Assembly (NCBI RefSeq): GCF_000003195.3
Contig: NC_012870.2
Location: forward strand, 39,089,491 to 39,153,490
DNA length: 64,000 bases
Source: Sorghum bicolor
Taxonomy: Eukaryota > Streptophyta > Magnoliopsida > Poales > Poaceae
Direction of reading: 5' to 3'
Shown: piece by piece, positions 11,298 to 23,900 of the stretch
Numbering within the stretch: position 1 is the stretch's first letter
Layout of the letters: the number at the start of each line of letters is the position of its first letter
Translations under genes and position numbers: made by a program
Notes under the pieces: generated by a model
What the model was told of the DNA's origin: nothing
What the model saw: only the letters and a program-made list of their open reading frames with translations
Database searches by the model: none

Positions 11298-14093
11298 TGT
11301 AACACCCAAAATTTTGATTTCAAGTAATAGTAATTAATTTGATTTAATTAAGTATTTTTGTGAGCATATAAATCTAGCGAATAAATAATTTTTGTGGGAA
11401 TTAAAATTCATCATAGGTTTAGCAACCTTGGTTGTGCGTTCATGCTGGAGCATCCTTATTTTTGTGCTGCTGACATTTGTTGGAATTTAATTGCTCTCAA
11501 AATTCTTTTTAAAAAGGCTTTGGAAAAGGCTTTAGAAAATAGAAAAGAAAATAGAAAAAAAAAGAGGAAGTCACTCCCTGGAAAACCAGGCCGCAGCCCA
11601 GCTAACCAACCCCCCCCCCGCGCGCCTCCTCCTCCCCTGGCCCGCTAGCGCGGCCCACCAGGCGGCCAGGCCGGCCCGCGCGCGCACTCCCTCCCCTCCC
11701 GCTCCCTTCTCTGGCTGTCACGCGGCCCCGCACGACAGCGCTTCCCCTCTCCTTCTCCCTTCCGCCGACAGCTGGGCCCCACGCGTCAGCCTCCTTTCTC
11801 GCCTTCCTTTCTTCTCCAACGCGACGCCGAGTTCGAGCCGGCTTCTCTCCCCCACCGGTTTGGAAACAAACCAATCTCAGGATTCTCTGCCTTCTCGCGC
11901 AAACCGAGCCCTATAAAGCTCCCAAACATCGCAAAGGACCCCTCTTTCGTTTAGACGCGCGCCTAAGAAGCCCTAGGCCACCCGATGGCATTCTTTTGAA
12001 TCTCGCCGAGCCGGTTCTTGCCCTCCACCGCGGCAAGCCCTCCCTGCGCGTTCTCAGGTTGTTCCAAGCCCGTAGGTGAGCTCGGGGTAAGCTTCTCTCT
12101 TGCCTGGTGCTTTCCGTTTCTTTTCTAGCGCGCGGATTCGCGAAATCCTTGAACTCCGGCGAGCTTCGAGCGTCGGCCATGGCGCTCCACCGTGGGAGAT
12201 CACCGCCGGCGGCCGAGCCCTCTTTCTCTCTCTCTTGCACCTAATCTGAGCCGTCCCTTGCTGATCCAACGGCCCAGGGTGGCCGATACCCTTTCGGCGT
12301 ACATTTTGTTTAAGAGCCCCTAGAAAACTTGATAACCAACCCGCGGTCCAAGGCATAATTACCAGTTTACGTTTTCATTTTCTAAAAGCGTATTTCCTCC
12401 GGTTTGATTCAATTACGCCTTCCTGTATTTACAGAATTGCCACTAGATTTGTTTTGCTTATAAAATGCTCATATTAACTCCATTTTTGTCCATTCAAATT
12501 CCGTTAGATTCGTATTTACGAGCTCTACATGTTAGAACTATTTATTCTCTGTTTTGTAACTTTTTAATTTCCTGGTATAATTTAATTAATTATTTCTCTA
12601 TAGGAAATCTTAGAAAATTCATAACTTCACCGTTTTAATTCCGATTTTCGTGAACTATATGTTTGTGTGATCGTAGCGCTGCGTAGAATATTCTCATAAA
12701 CTTTTATATTTGTTTTACCACTGTTTGGTGTATTGTTCTAATTATATCTTGTTTGCTTCGTGTATGATTGTCTACATTGGATTGCGTGTTGTTGATTGAT
12801 GATTGGGATTAGACGGTGAGCCGTACGTTGGTGCTCAAGATCAAGCATTTGAAGACCAGCAGGCTCAGGAGAGCTTTGAGCAAGGCAAGTATAACTTGGG
12901 ATCATCCTTGTTACCTATTCACTTATAATTACACATATATATCATATGCATGCTATCACCTTGTCGACCTTAGCAAAATCATAGATGATTGTTACCTGTA
13001 TTCCTTGCTACCTACTTGATATGCATTTGGTGTAGATGTGCTAGTGCTTGATATAATCCATGATCTTGTAAGATGATTAATAGCTATGCAATGAACATAA
13101 AGGAATGACAAATAACTGTATGAGATCTTGTCTGTACGTGATCACCCGGGATAATAGTGCAACCATGAGGGCTATAATGGCTCTGGCTTTAGCTCAGTAT
13201 GGAGACCTTTTCTAGCTTGTTAGAGGTTACCCGAAAGGGCGGAGGGGCTGAACCGACACGAGTATAGTGCGAGCCCCTGTCCCTATGTGTATAGGCTGCG
13301 CATCATTGTGCCATTCGGAAGGGGGGTATCTATATCTGCTCGCAAAGGAAACCTTGCGGCCCTAACATGTTAGACGAACTCTTGAAAGGTTTCATAGTGA
13401 TCCTTGTCGACCTCCCTAGGAAGGGGGTTAAGAGATTAGCTACCTCGGCTGAAAGGGTAAATCATGACTCGTGGGTAAAGATGTACAACCTCTGCAGAGT
13501 GTAAAACTGGTATACTAGCCGAGCTCACGGTCAGGAGCGGCCTTGGGGACATCTACATTAAGATGATGAGCTTGTTATGTTATTATGTTCATTTGATTAT
13601 CGTTTATGCTAAGAATTAATTATGCTTACACTTGATCATGTGATTAATGGATTATCTATGCTACCCTGACATTTGTTATATAATTATGAACATGCTATCC
13701 ACTATTAAAAGCTAAATGCAGTCAAACCAGTGTCAGCTATTTGAGCCTCATGAACCCCTGGTTATACTTGTTGAGTACGATATGTGCTCACTCTTGCAAT
13801 TTCCCAACACCCTAGGTTATGATTATGATGATGACTGGAATGAGGATTATCGCTATGAGTACTAGGCTTGGAGTCAACCAGTCAATGTTGTCCCTGTGTG
13901 GAGCTTCCGTCGAGAGCGTTGTTTACTTTATGCTATCATTTTTGTATGAGACTATGTGATTTACTATGTTCCGTTATGTAATAAACACTGCAATGGTACA
14001 TTTGAGATTTGTCTACTTATGTGTGCGACTGTTTCTGGGGCACATATGAGTCTTTTATGCATCCTATTTTGTTCTTAAAATATGGGTGTGACA
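11298..14093 (+). repeat. 5' LTR of element B (2796 bp)
   Basis: It runs from TGTAACACCC to GGTGTGACA and is immediately followed by a primer-binding site, which defines it as a 5' LTR. It has a GC-rich middle (11580-12340) and AT-rich ends. The same sequence recurs at 57621-60163. Short open frames at 11602-12356 and 12816-13019 recur in the second LTR and are LTR sequence, not genes. Confidence 0.95.
11912..11917 (+). promoter_or_regulatory. Probable LTR TATA box
   Basis: TATAAA within CCCTATAAAGCTCCC, about 615 bases into the LTR at the end of the GC-rich block. The same box is kept in LTR C (10393-10398) and in the 3' LTR (58240-58245), which argues for function as the retrotransposon promoter. 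No transcript evidence is available. Confidence 0.6.
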
Positions 14094-14096
14094 AAT

Positions 14097-14108
14097 TGGT
14101 ATCAAAGC
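14097..14108 (+). other. Primer-binding site, initiator tRNA-Met type
   Basis: TGGTATCAAAGC lies three bases after the 5' LTR end. It matches the usual plant initiator-methionine primer site TGGTATCAGAGC except for one base. It marks where minus-strand DNA synthesis would start. Confidence 0.8.
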
Positions 14109-14286
14109 TTTGTTGACTGTAGGACGCAAATCTAGTTAGCAATGGTCGAAAATTTAGGTCCTTTATTTTACTTACTTCATGCTTCCCACTATGGCCTTGT
14201 TATTTGCTAAAAGTTTATGCTTCTCTATCTTGCTCTATTGTGAAATTATTGCATCCATCTGATCCATGTCTAAAAACTTTTTGTAG

Positions 14287-15083
14287 ATGCCGCCCCGTAC
14301 CCGTAATGCTGCACGTATGGCTGCTGAGGAGTACCGTGCCATGTTCAATCCAAAAGGACATCATGTGGATGGAGTTCCTGGGCCTGAAGATGAGGAATCA
14401 AGGGTGGAAGCTCAGGAGGAAGTGCCTGAAGATGAGGAGATGCAAGATCCACCTCCACCACAGTCTGCTAATGCAAGGATGGGATGGACTACTGAGCTGT
14501 GGATTCCAGAAGCAGATCCCAAGGCTTTCTTCCATGAGAATTTGGTGTTGACATTGGAACACCATTACCCGGATTTGCAGGCCACACTGGAGTATAACTG
14601 CACTGAGCACAAACACCCTCTAAGGAGATCACTTTGGGTCCAGAGCTGATAGTCAAGACACTGGATGCCACTAAGGGGATTCGAAAGGTGGAATCAAAAC
14701 ACATCTCTCGAATCAGCCGGGACACGATGAAGGAAAGCATGGCAGATGCAGCTTACCAGGCCTTGATCTTTTACCGTGGTAGACGCTTTGAGGATGTCCA
14801 GTACAATGCAACATACCACTATCCTCGCTTTGTACCAGAGAAGATGACTTGGGCCATAGAAGTTGCAGATGCTTCGCAACCAAAGCTTCAAGCACAAGTG
14901 GAGTTGACCTATGAGCTGACCGTCAAGGTGATAGAGTTGGAGAATGAACTGCACCGTGAGAGGAAGCTGCTAGAGAAAGAGCAAAGGGAAGCAGATGACC
15001 TTCGAGTGGAGTTAGGCTGTCCCAAGCTCCATAAGAGGCTGCGTCTTGAACCTATCTTGAAGGATGCTGCTCCCGAGGAATAG
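14287..15083 (+). pseudogene. Accessory ORF between primer site and gag, one frameshift
   Basis: An ATG at 14287 opens a frame of about 120 codons (Arg/Ala-rich start, then a Glu/Pro-rich acidic linker, then a globular stretch with WTTELWIPEADP). It ends at 14649. From about 14634 the next frame continues seamlessly in character to a stop at 15083, with a strongly heptad-like, Glu/Leu-rich segment near residues 95-130 that suggests a coiled coil. One small indel near 14625 explains the change of frame. It is neither gag nor pol, and I do not recognise a catalytic domain. Extra ORFs upstream of gag are known in some plant Ty3/gypsy lineages. The function is unknown. Confidence 0.6.
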
Positions 15084-15757
15084 AAAAGAATAGGAACGTT
15101 AGTAGTATGCGAGTTATTTCGAGTCCTTTGTTAGTGTGGTGTGAACTTGATGTGCTTGCTGATTTGTTATTATGAATATGTGTGATTTGGATTTTTGTAA
15201 TGAGTGCTGGGACTTTGTGGGCATGTCCACAAGTTCCCTAGTTAAGAACCTTAAGTAAGAACATGAATAAATAGTGGTTTGGGGTCATATCCTGTTTCTG
15301 TCTTTTGCTGTTTTTCTGGAGCAGTCTGCAATGATTCTGGTATAATCAAATTCTGTTCGTGCAATGTTCATCAAATTTTTCTAGGAACAAGTAGACTTTC
15401 ATATCTTTCCAATGCCGCAAAAAATGACCATATTATATATTATGGCTGTGAGTTATGACTGTTTAAATTTGAGGTTTCTGCGCAGTCTGGAATTCTGGAA
15501 CAGTTTCGGTTGTACACAGTTTTTGATTAACCTAACATTGGAATCTGGTAATATGATCTAAATGAAAGTTGTAGACAATTTTTTTATCTTTCCAACGGTG
15601 TACAACATGTATCCTTTTGAACTATGGAACTCGAGATATGACTGATTTTCTAATCTGCTAATGTTGGATGTTACCCAGATAATTTCAGAATTCCGTTAAC
15701 TCTTGTAATTGTCATGTTGGACATTACTAAGATGTGTTTATATACCTTGGAATGCAG
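15084..15757 (+). other. Untranslated leader of element B
   Basis: An AT-rich stretch between the accessory ORF and gag with no credible coding frame. It ends in TGCAG immediately before the gag ATG at 15758, which would also serve as a 3' splice site, so a spliced gag message is possible. That is inference only. Confidence 0.45.
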
Positions 15758-15843
15758 ATGGCAGCAAGGGGAAGAGGCAGAGGCAGAGGCCATGGCAATG
15801 GCAATGGTGGCAATGCCCCAATCACTGTGGAGGAACTCATGCA
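15758..15843 (+). pseudogene. N-terminus of element B gag, interrupted by CACTA
   Basis: An ATG at 15758 opens an Arg/Gly-rich then Asn/Gly-rich N-terminus (RGRGRGRGHGNGN). It runs into the CACTA terminus at 15844. The rest of gag resumes at 53243 in the matching frame once the CACTA and one GCA copy are discounted. The basic Arg/Gly start is common in plant gypsy gag proteins and suits nucleic-acid binding. Confidence 0.85.
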
Positions 15844-15862
15844 CACTACTAAATTCTACCCC
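15844..15862 (+). repeat. CACTA terminal inverted repeat, left
   Basis: CACTACTAAATTCTACCCC, preceded by the target duplication GCA. Only one base differs from the complement of the right terminus. Confidence 0.95.
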
Positions 15863-16040
15863 TTATGCAACGACCAAAAACCGTTGCGATATGCCCAATT
15901 TTGTTGCAAGCAGTGGTTTGGGCCACGAAATCTCGTTCGTTGCCAAGGGTTGCAAGATGTCACGTGGCAATAAGGTATTGCCACAATATCTAGTTTGATG
16001 TTGCAAGTGCTTAGGATTGTTGCAACCATTGCAATCCGTT

Positions 16041-16333
16041 GCCAAGCATGGCAACAAGATTTTGACGCAACGTTCACGGGCGTGGCAATTGGAGCACTTG
16101 CCATGGGTTTCGTGGTAGCAACAGGTCATACATGCAACGATCATTAGCGCAGCAATATGATAGTTTTGCTACGTTACAATTTCATTGCCAAGCATGGCAA
16201 TAGGATTTTGACGCAACGTTCACGGGCGTGGCAATTGGAGCACTTGCCATGGGTTTCATGGTAGCAACAGGTCGTACATGCAATGATTATTAGCGTAGCA
16301 ATATGATAGTTTTGCTACGTTACAGTTTTGTTG
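16041..16333 (+). repeat. Sub-terminal tandem duplication, about 146 bp x 2
   Basis: Two adjacent copies start CCAAGCATGGCAA and include GACGCAACGTTCACGG. The second begins near 16188. They carry the CGTTGCAA-like and GTGGCAA words found throughout both CACTA ends, and are presumably transposase-binding sequence. Confidence 0.8.
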
Positions 16334-16365
16334 CGTATAGTGTACTTGCCACGCGATCGTGACGC

Positions 16366-16540
16366 CGTGGCAAGTACATAATTTGCCACGAACGCCATAA
16401 CGTGGCAAGTACATAATTTGCCCCGAAAGTCGTATCGTGGCGAGTACATAATTTGCAACGAACGGCATGACGTGGCAAGTACATAATTTGCCACGCAAGT
16501 CTTAGCATGGCAAGTACCTAATTTGCTACGAACGTTATTT
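16366..16540 (+). repeat. Sub-terminal 35-bp tandem array, five units
   Basis: Contiguous units of the form CGTGGCAAGTACATAATTTG followed by CCACGAACG and six variable bases. Inside each unit CGTGGCAA faces TTGCCACG, forming an 8-bp inverted repeat around a short AT-rich centre. Units differ at a few positions each. This suits a cluster of palindromic protein-binding sites. Confidence 0.85.
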
Positions 16541-17629
16541 TTTGTTGCAAGAGTAAGATGTGGCTACAGTCACTGTTTCGTAGCAATACTAACTTTTGCT
16601 ATGCTTTTTTAGTCGTTGCAAAAGTTGATATGATAATGCCATGATTGTTTTGATGTGGCAATATTTTTATTTGCAACTTAATTTTAGTTGTTGCGATATA
16701 TCTAATGTTATTGCAACATTGGTAATGTCGTGGCGATAGAGCCTTTTGTAATGCAATTAATTTGTTGCCATATGTCATATAGCCTAGCATCATAGCTCAT
16801 GGGTACATTTTTTATTGCAACAGTACTAGCATCTACTAAGTTGGTTCAACATCCCAAATAAAAGTGATTGCACTTGTATATATCAATTATAATAAATCAT
16901 TCAATATATTGACAAACCATATGTAGAACCATAAGCGAGTTTACAGTACCATGGAATAAATCATCCCAAACAACAGTACTATTTTAAAAATGCAACTTCC
17001 TATAATCTATGAAATTGTCGATAATTTGCTTGATGAGCAGCTTGTCCTCTCCTAGGCTATGACCTTGTTTGATTATGAGCCTCCAACTGAAACCTTGTCC
17101 ACTTACTGTGAAAAGAGTAACAAATGGATATTAGTAAAATAGTAAGTTTACTACATCATTTAGAAAATGTAAAGAGATTGAAATATGACATGGTTGTACT
17201 TGAGCAAAGGTAAACTTAATATAAAAATAATGGAAACATTGTTGTCACTTTAATTAAGCTTAGGCCTTTCTCCAGGTTGAGGCCCTTCCCAAGTCAAACT
17301 AACAAAGAGAAAATGCTTATGCAAAACTGTAGCTATTCTCTAAATGACTCCACTAATTTTTAGTTACCACAGTTTTTGCTATGCAACAGCAGCAGTACAG
17401 TGCATTCAAAAAATAATAAGGAGCTGGTCAATAATAAGCTTGTGCATTCAAAAAATAATAAGCCGCTATACAACAGCAACAGTACAAATAATAAAATCTT
17501 TAGTTCTCAATGTCAAACATCAGAAATAACATCTAATTTGCACAACAAGGTCAAAACCTGACATGTTGTATCTATCCACCAGCTGCTGGTCTCATCACAT
17601 ATGGTAAATGTACCCATACATCTTGTATA
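16541..17629. other. CACTA 3' sub-terminal and spacer DNA
   Basis: Scattered CGTTGCAA/GTGGCAA words continue to about 16750. The rest is AT-rich with a short direct repeat (a TGCATTCAAAAAATAATAAG word at about 17400 and 17442). No gene is supported. Confidence 0.6.
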
Positions 17630-17659
17630 TCTTTATCTTTACAACTAAAACATAGCGAT

Positions 17660-18630
17660 TCATTCCGTCCACGGACGACACCAAACCTTCCCCGCTCCTT
17701 TGCTCTGCCCGATGTCGCCTAAAACACTGCACCATGCCTCCATCCAGCAAAAAAAGGAAGAGGACTCCCCCGAGCTGGCAATCTCTGGTCCCCAGTCAAT
17801 CTCTCGAGCCTAAAACACCGCACCAGGCAATCTCTCGTCCCCAGTCGCACATGCCTCCCCTGGCCCCTCGCGACTCCCAACTCCGCAACCTCCGGCTCCT
17901 CTACACCCAATCATCATCGATCCATCGCAGCTAGAGCTCCCCAGTCATTCGTTGTGCTCGCCGCCCACCTTCCCCAATCCGGCAATCCAGCAACATCGAC
18001 GCCTTTCAAATCGCAGATCGTGCCCTCTCCCCGGATCCCCTCGCTCGCCCACGCCACAGCTCGTTTGTTCGATGCGCCTCACCCTCTCGACGGTGCACAC
18101 GCTGCTGGGGCTCGACGAGGAGGGCTGCCGCGACGGTGCTAGGGTTCGGCGAGGATGGCTACTGAGACGGTGCTGGGGTTCGCCGAGGTCGCGTCGCAGC
18201 CGGCGGAGGAGCGCCAGGCCACCTGCGCCCGACCGCCAGCCTGCTGCCGCTCGCTGCTTGCTGCTCGGTCGCTGCTGGCTGCCCCTGTGCTCACAAGCGC
18301 TCAGCCCCGACGGCGGCGGCTCGAAGCCCATTCCTTGAGTCGGCACTCCGCGGCTCCAGCATCCCGTCCCCAGTGCGGCGACAGCGAGCCCCAGCCCCGC
18401 CCCTAGCACCGCATCCAGGCCGGCCGCAGAAGCAGCATCCTCCGCGTCAGCAGGCCGAGGGCTTCAGAGATCACGCATCGCCTGCCGTGGCTGCATACTC
18501 TGCTGGTTGCGGCCTACCTGCGATCTTCGGCCACCGCGTGCAACGGCCGCGCTGCCGCCTGACCTGGGAGCAACGCGCCCCCGACTCAAGCCATCTAGCT
18601 TCCCTTGGACCCCCCGCAGCAGGTACACTC
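17660..18630 (+). other. GC-rich block near Helitron 5' end, possible promoter or captured 5' gene region
   Basis: A CpG-rich kilobase stands out against its AT-rich surroundings. It contains several overlapping short open frames in both strands but no frame with a recognisable domain. It ends in CAGCAGGTACAC near 18618-18629, a good splice-donor context. It may be the 5' leader of the Rep-helicase gene or a captured host first exon. I cannot tell which. Confidence 0.4.
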
Positions 18631-18902
18631 TTCTTTTTATTTTTTCCTCTTTTTATGTTCTTCATTTCTCCATATAGTATGCATATGCCTACTCAGAAAT
18701 ATGGATTGATATGTGCAATATCTCCTGTAAGCTACACATTGCGTGCCTATGCTTGCCTGCTAAAATTTTTAGATTACTTACACCACATTAGTTGTCACAT
18801 ATTACGTCTATACACTATCTTAATTAGCCTTTGTTATTGATTGTTTAACTACACTGCTTAGTTCCTTAAACATGCTTCACGTATTCCCCTGTCACCAACA
18901 AG

Positions 18903-18952
18903 GACTCGGTGAGCCTTGGTGGTTTCCTCCCTGAGGAGGAGCAGCTTATTGC
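18903..18952 (+). other. Candidate isolated exon
   Basis: Fifty bases between an acceptor-like CACCAACAAG and a strong donor (GTAAGT at 18953). They read in one frame DSVSLGGFLPEEEQLIA, which looks like normal protein sequence. It could be an early exon of the Rep-helicase message or a captured exon. The family is not recognised. Confidence 0.35.
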
Positions 18953-19351
18953 TGTAAGTCAGACAACTTCAGAAAAAATAGGCTAAATTTATCTGCCACA
19001 AAGTGGTGTCTTGGATCTAAACACCATCCTTGCTGTGTGTTTTGTTGATATAAATCTAAGCATCATTATATTCATCCCTCCAATTAACTGGGATCCTTTT
19101 CAGTTAATACTATTAAAAAGTGCATACTAGATAGGTACCTTTTTCTTAACTCTTAAGCAGAGGTGTTTTATTTGAATTCTTTTCATATATGCTGGAGCCA
19201 GTGAGGAACTCTCAATGTTGCCAAACGTCCGAAGTTGAGTTAGATATCATAGTTTATTTTAAACTTTGGATAACTTTCGATTTATCAAGATATAATTTGT
19301 TATAAAACTTTCGAAATTGCTTCCTAGAAATTATGCAGCTTAGCTGCAATA

Positions 19352-19695
19352 GAAGATCTGAATGATATGTGATTTGAGTTTAGATATAAGTGGAGAAAGA
19401 ATTCTTCAGGCATGATCTGCAAGTTTGTGTTGGCCATTTTGTCCAGCATTCTTTTAGATTGAGCTCTGATCCTCATCTTCTCTATGTGAAAAGCTTACAC
19501 AAACTTGAAAAAAAAAGAGTAGTACAGAGATCTGAATGATATGTGGGTCGAGTTCAGATATAAGTGGATAAAAAATTTTCAGGTATGATCTGCAAGTTTG
19601 TGCTGGCCGTTTTGTCTAGCATTCTTTTAGATTGAGCTCTGATCCTTTTCTTCTCTATGTGAAAAGCTTACACAAACTTGAAAAAAAATACAGTA
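19352..19695 (+). repeat. Tandem duplication, about 175 bp x 2
   Basis: Two adjacent copies begin AGATCTGAATGATATGTG and each contains CATTCTTTTAGATTGAGCTC and ends in CACAAACTTGAAAAAAA. They differ at about a tenth of positions by eye. They lie in a probable intron of the Helitron. The flanking 19700-20950 holds no gene apart from a weak exon-like stretch at 20260-20341. Confidence 0.85.
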
Positions 19696-20959
19696 GAACT
19701 CAGGAATAGAGTAGAGCTGGGATATAAGTTCCACACAATTAGATCAGTGTTGCCTGTAGACTATTACGACAAAGAGTGTTTTCATGTGTTGGGTGACTAT
19801 TTCTCAAGTCAATGTGAAAATGGCATGTCACATATACACTGGAATTACTAAAGAACTCAAATAATCTGAACCATATTGTTTACTGTAATATTTAACATGG
19901 CCCCAAAACACACTAGACCACTGTAAATACACACCCACATGGCAATCTGAGATACTGACCTTGAAATATGCATGCTCACACAAACCTCCATTTAATCGAA
20001 TACTCTATCATGTTTTTAGATGTCTATTTCTTGTTTATGTTGTGATTGTTTAGTATCATCAATTGCCCTTTTTTTAATCTGAAATAGAGAAAGTGCAATG
20101 CAGATATCAATATATCATCACCGCTTTGAAAGACAAGGAAAATTTATAGGCTATTTGTCATGTTCCTTCAGATTAATATCCATTGCATTCATATTAGTAT
20201 CCATTGCCTTCAAATTCCACCGAGGGGAATGTTTAAGGTTTGCTTTCTTTATCTGCAGATCCAGTAACCAGTTCGCTGTTGCCCACATCCAGAAAGTCAT
20301 CTACACCACCAGAGCCCACAGGCCAAGGCAAAGTTTCTTGTGTATATTTGTGTAACTTCTTAGCTTCATGAGCATTTATATGTACGAGAATGCACTACTC
20401 TGTCCATACGAACATGATTCCAAAAAAACCAGAGTCATCTTCCATCCAGACTTATAGAGTTAGCATATCTATTCTGAACTTTTGCTTATACAATCCACTC
20501 CACATGTGTGTAGCTATGAATTAATATATCTGATTCAGATGACTTAAATAAATTTCATAGTCTTTGGTACACCCTTTGTTAGTCCTAGTAGTATTAGATA
20601 ATTCGCAAACTGACCACATGTACATACGAGTGCACAGGTGTTGGCATAAATTATTATTTCTAACTTAGCAAGATAGTGTATATCATCATTTTGTTTATCG
20701 TTTGGTAAAATATGTCATCATTTTATTTACCTTGCTAGCATGGAAGAATTTATAGCCGCTTTGGTTTTACAGTTTATCATTTACAATAGTAAGAACAATC
20801 ATGTTTTTAGAAGATCATTATTTCTATAACGGCTATTTTCTTTTTAAAAACTATCCTCATATCTATAGGTGACATTCTTAGCTTTATTATGCCGCAGTAC
20901 CTATAATGCATGTGTATTTAATATTAATAATGTAAAATAGCATCTGACTTGTTTGTAGA

Positions 20960-23900
20960 TGGTAACGTTGCAACCGACATTGAAAACACAGATAACGCGA
21001 AGAATAATGACTGGCTCCATAGTAACAAGTCATATCAACCTGTGCGGATTGGTAAGGAGAATATATATAATGGTGTTGTCTAGGATAATGGTGTCACCTC
21101 ATAATAATGAACAAATTTGCTTATGTAGGTGAATGCTCAGCAATGAGTGTAGATACCAATAGCATCATTGACTTGAATAAAACTCCATGTACAAAAGATT
21201 GTGTGGACTCCAATCTGAGTCATGATTGTGGTACCCCTACTACTTTTGATAAACCCCGTCAACAGTACTTTAGGGAACGGTATATAAATATGACACCAGA
21301 AGAGAAGGAGGCTAGACGCGAACAACAAAGAAAGAGTTATAGGGTGCCATGGCGAAAGGAGGTCAAAGTAGCGAGTAATAAAAGACGAAGGGATATGCAA
21401 AAGGAGACCCTACACCCAGAATCTATTGCCATGGAGAACCCGTTATTTATCCCTGAGCTTGTGTGGCCCACTATAGGCGCATCTGGAGCTCATGGATCCG
21501 CGGTGAAATCCAGTGATTGGGTTATCCCAGAGTCCAGTGCAACACCTTTTTATATTCCTCCACCTCATGAGGAGGCCGATGATGAAGGATGTGATGAGTT
21601 GCTATCCGGCCATATGACACAAAGATCACATGTTCTATCTGGACAAAGACATGCATTGTTAACGCGTCGTAACATGTTGTTTGAGCGTCGAATTGGTTCG
21701 AACACAAGGACATCTAATAAAGATGGTGATTGCATGGATGAAGACCGAGTGGATGCAAACACACCCTTGCCTCAATCAATTGTGACCAACAACAGTAAAT
21801 ACCGACGTCTCATTATACCATTTTGGTGACATATATACCATATTTTATCTCACTGAATCCATCATCATTCTATTTTTAAAAATGCAGAACCATACGTTCT
21901 AGATACATCAACCACACCAATGGCACCACAGTTTGTTGATTATGAATGCAAGGCTGAAGAACACATAAACGATAACACACCCTTGCCTCAATCAGTACTG
22001 ACCAACAATGGTAAATATTGATACTTCATGATCCCATTCAGGTGACCTATATTATATATCATATTATACCTAACTCAATCATGGTCATTACATGATTTTC
22101 AGAAAGGACAGGACCTAGCATTCAACCTTTATCAACCGCACCGATGACACCACTATTTGATGACAGTGGTAATTTACACTATTTTCTAACATTCGATAAA
22201 CTATTTGAACTCCTTTATTTATTTTTACTCGTAGTTCTACTAACTAAGGTATCTTTGATGACCATAGATCATGATGAGGGAGATATATTTGAAGAGGATG
22301 AGGATGATGATGAGGGATACCTATTTGCTGGGCAAGGTATTTGTGTGAAAGACCGAATAGAAATAAAGTCCTCCACTACTTTATCTAAACTATTGTGACT
22401 TAAATGTCATTGGAGATGATGAAGATGATGATGATGTCCAAGACAATGACCTTGAGCAAGACATGACTTCTATCGCTGAAGTACCTGACCGATATGAAAA
22501 GGTGTATAGTAACATGCCTATAGATACCCATATGCTAAAACCTGTCGCAAATTGCCAACACTGCAATGCAAAAAGGTTTGAGCATGAACCACCTAGGTTT
22601 TGTTGTCGTAGCGGAAAGGTCGAGCTCAATGAACTGAACGTGCCTGATGAGCTTATGAGGCTTTGGTCAAGTAACGATGTAGATGCTAAGCACTTTCGTA
22701 ACAACATTAGGTTTTTCAATGGACACTTCTCTTTCACTTCTCTATATTGTCGCCTTGATAGCGCTACTGCAAGCATGAAAAATAGTGGCATATACACCTT
22801 TCGTGCACACGGCCAGATCTATCACAATATGAGGTCATTTGGCAGAGAAGATGGTGAGGAGCCAAAACATCTTGAGCTTTACTTCTATGACGATGATCCA
22901 AGCCTTGAGCATCGATATCGACGATGTCGTGAAGAGAAGTGCCAAAAAGAAAAGGAAGTCATTGAGAGGCTTGTGGCCATCCTTCATTATAATCCGTACT
23001 CACAACAACTTAGGAGTGTGGGCCAGGCTGAACACCTCGAGGACTATCATGTCACACTAAACCTTGACCAGAGGCTAGACTAGAGAACATACAATGCTCC
23101 ATTAGCCTCAGAGGTGGCTGCTATTTGGATCGAGGGAAGCGAACTCCTTGGTCAGTTCCAGAATAGTGTTATTCTGCATGGGAAAGATAGAAGTAGACAC
23201 GGCATCCGCTCGTATCATGGATGTTATGATGCTCTTTCATATCCTCTATTCTTCCCTAGGGGTGAGCTTGGGTGGCACATGGATATTCCCAAGAAAGGAG
23301 TAAGTATGGAAGAAGTTATCACGTACCGTGCCCTACAGAGGGCTCGTAGTGGGTCAGAAGAAGAAACAAATTTGTTATTTTTCTTATTTAATACTTCACA
23401 TACATGTACTCAATGTTTATTCTACAAACAACTCTAATTCAAGGCTATTTTTAGACTCCCCTGGCAGACTATGTGTGTCTGTGCGTGACTACTACTGCTA
23501 CAAATTTCAGATGCGTCCAGGAATATTTAACCCCATACTTTATGGCAAGCGTCTATTTCAGCAGTTTGCTGTTGACACGTACATCAAGATTGAGAGTTCC
23601 AGATTAGATTATATACGTGACCATCAAGATGATATTAGGGCCGACCTCTACCAAGGGTTGGTTGATAGCCTACATGCTGGTGAAGATAGAGCAGAAGCTG
23701 TTGGAAAGCGGACAGTGATGCCTTCATCATTTATTGGAGGCCCACGCGACATGAGGCGTCGATACATGGACGCCATGGCTCTGGTACGGAGGTTTGGTAA
23801 ACCAGATATCTTTCTGACTATGACATGTAACCCGAACTGGGATGAGATCAAGCGCGAACTCTACCCTGGCCAAACGCCACAAGATCGTCCAGATCTTGTT

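Noticed and set aside
9924..12356. Open frames in GC-rich LTR DNA (Pro/Arg/Ala-rich products)
   Set aside because: They recur only because the LTR recurs, lack domains, and differ in frame between copies of the LTR.
16366..16540. Regular 35-bp repeats that could suggest a CRISPR array
   Set aside because: Units are contiguous with no unique spacers, lie in a plant transposon end, and share words with the rest of the CACTA termini.
17945..18840. Several overlapping frames in the CpG-rich Helitron block
   Set aside because: Frames on both strands are of similar length and composition, as expected for GC-rich DNA. No domain or splice chain favours one.
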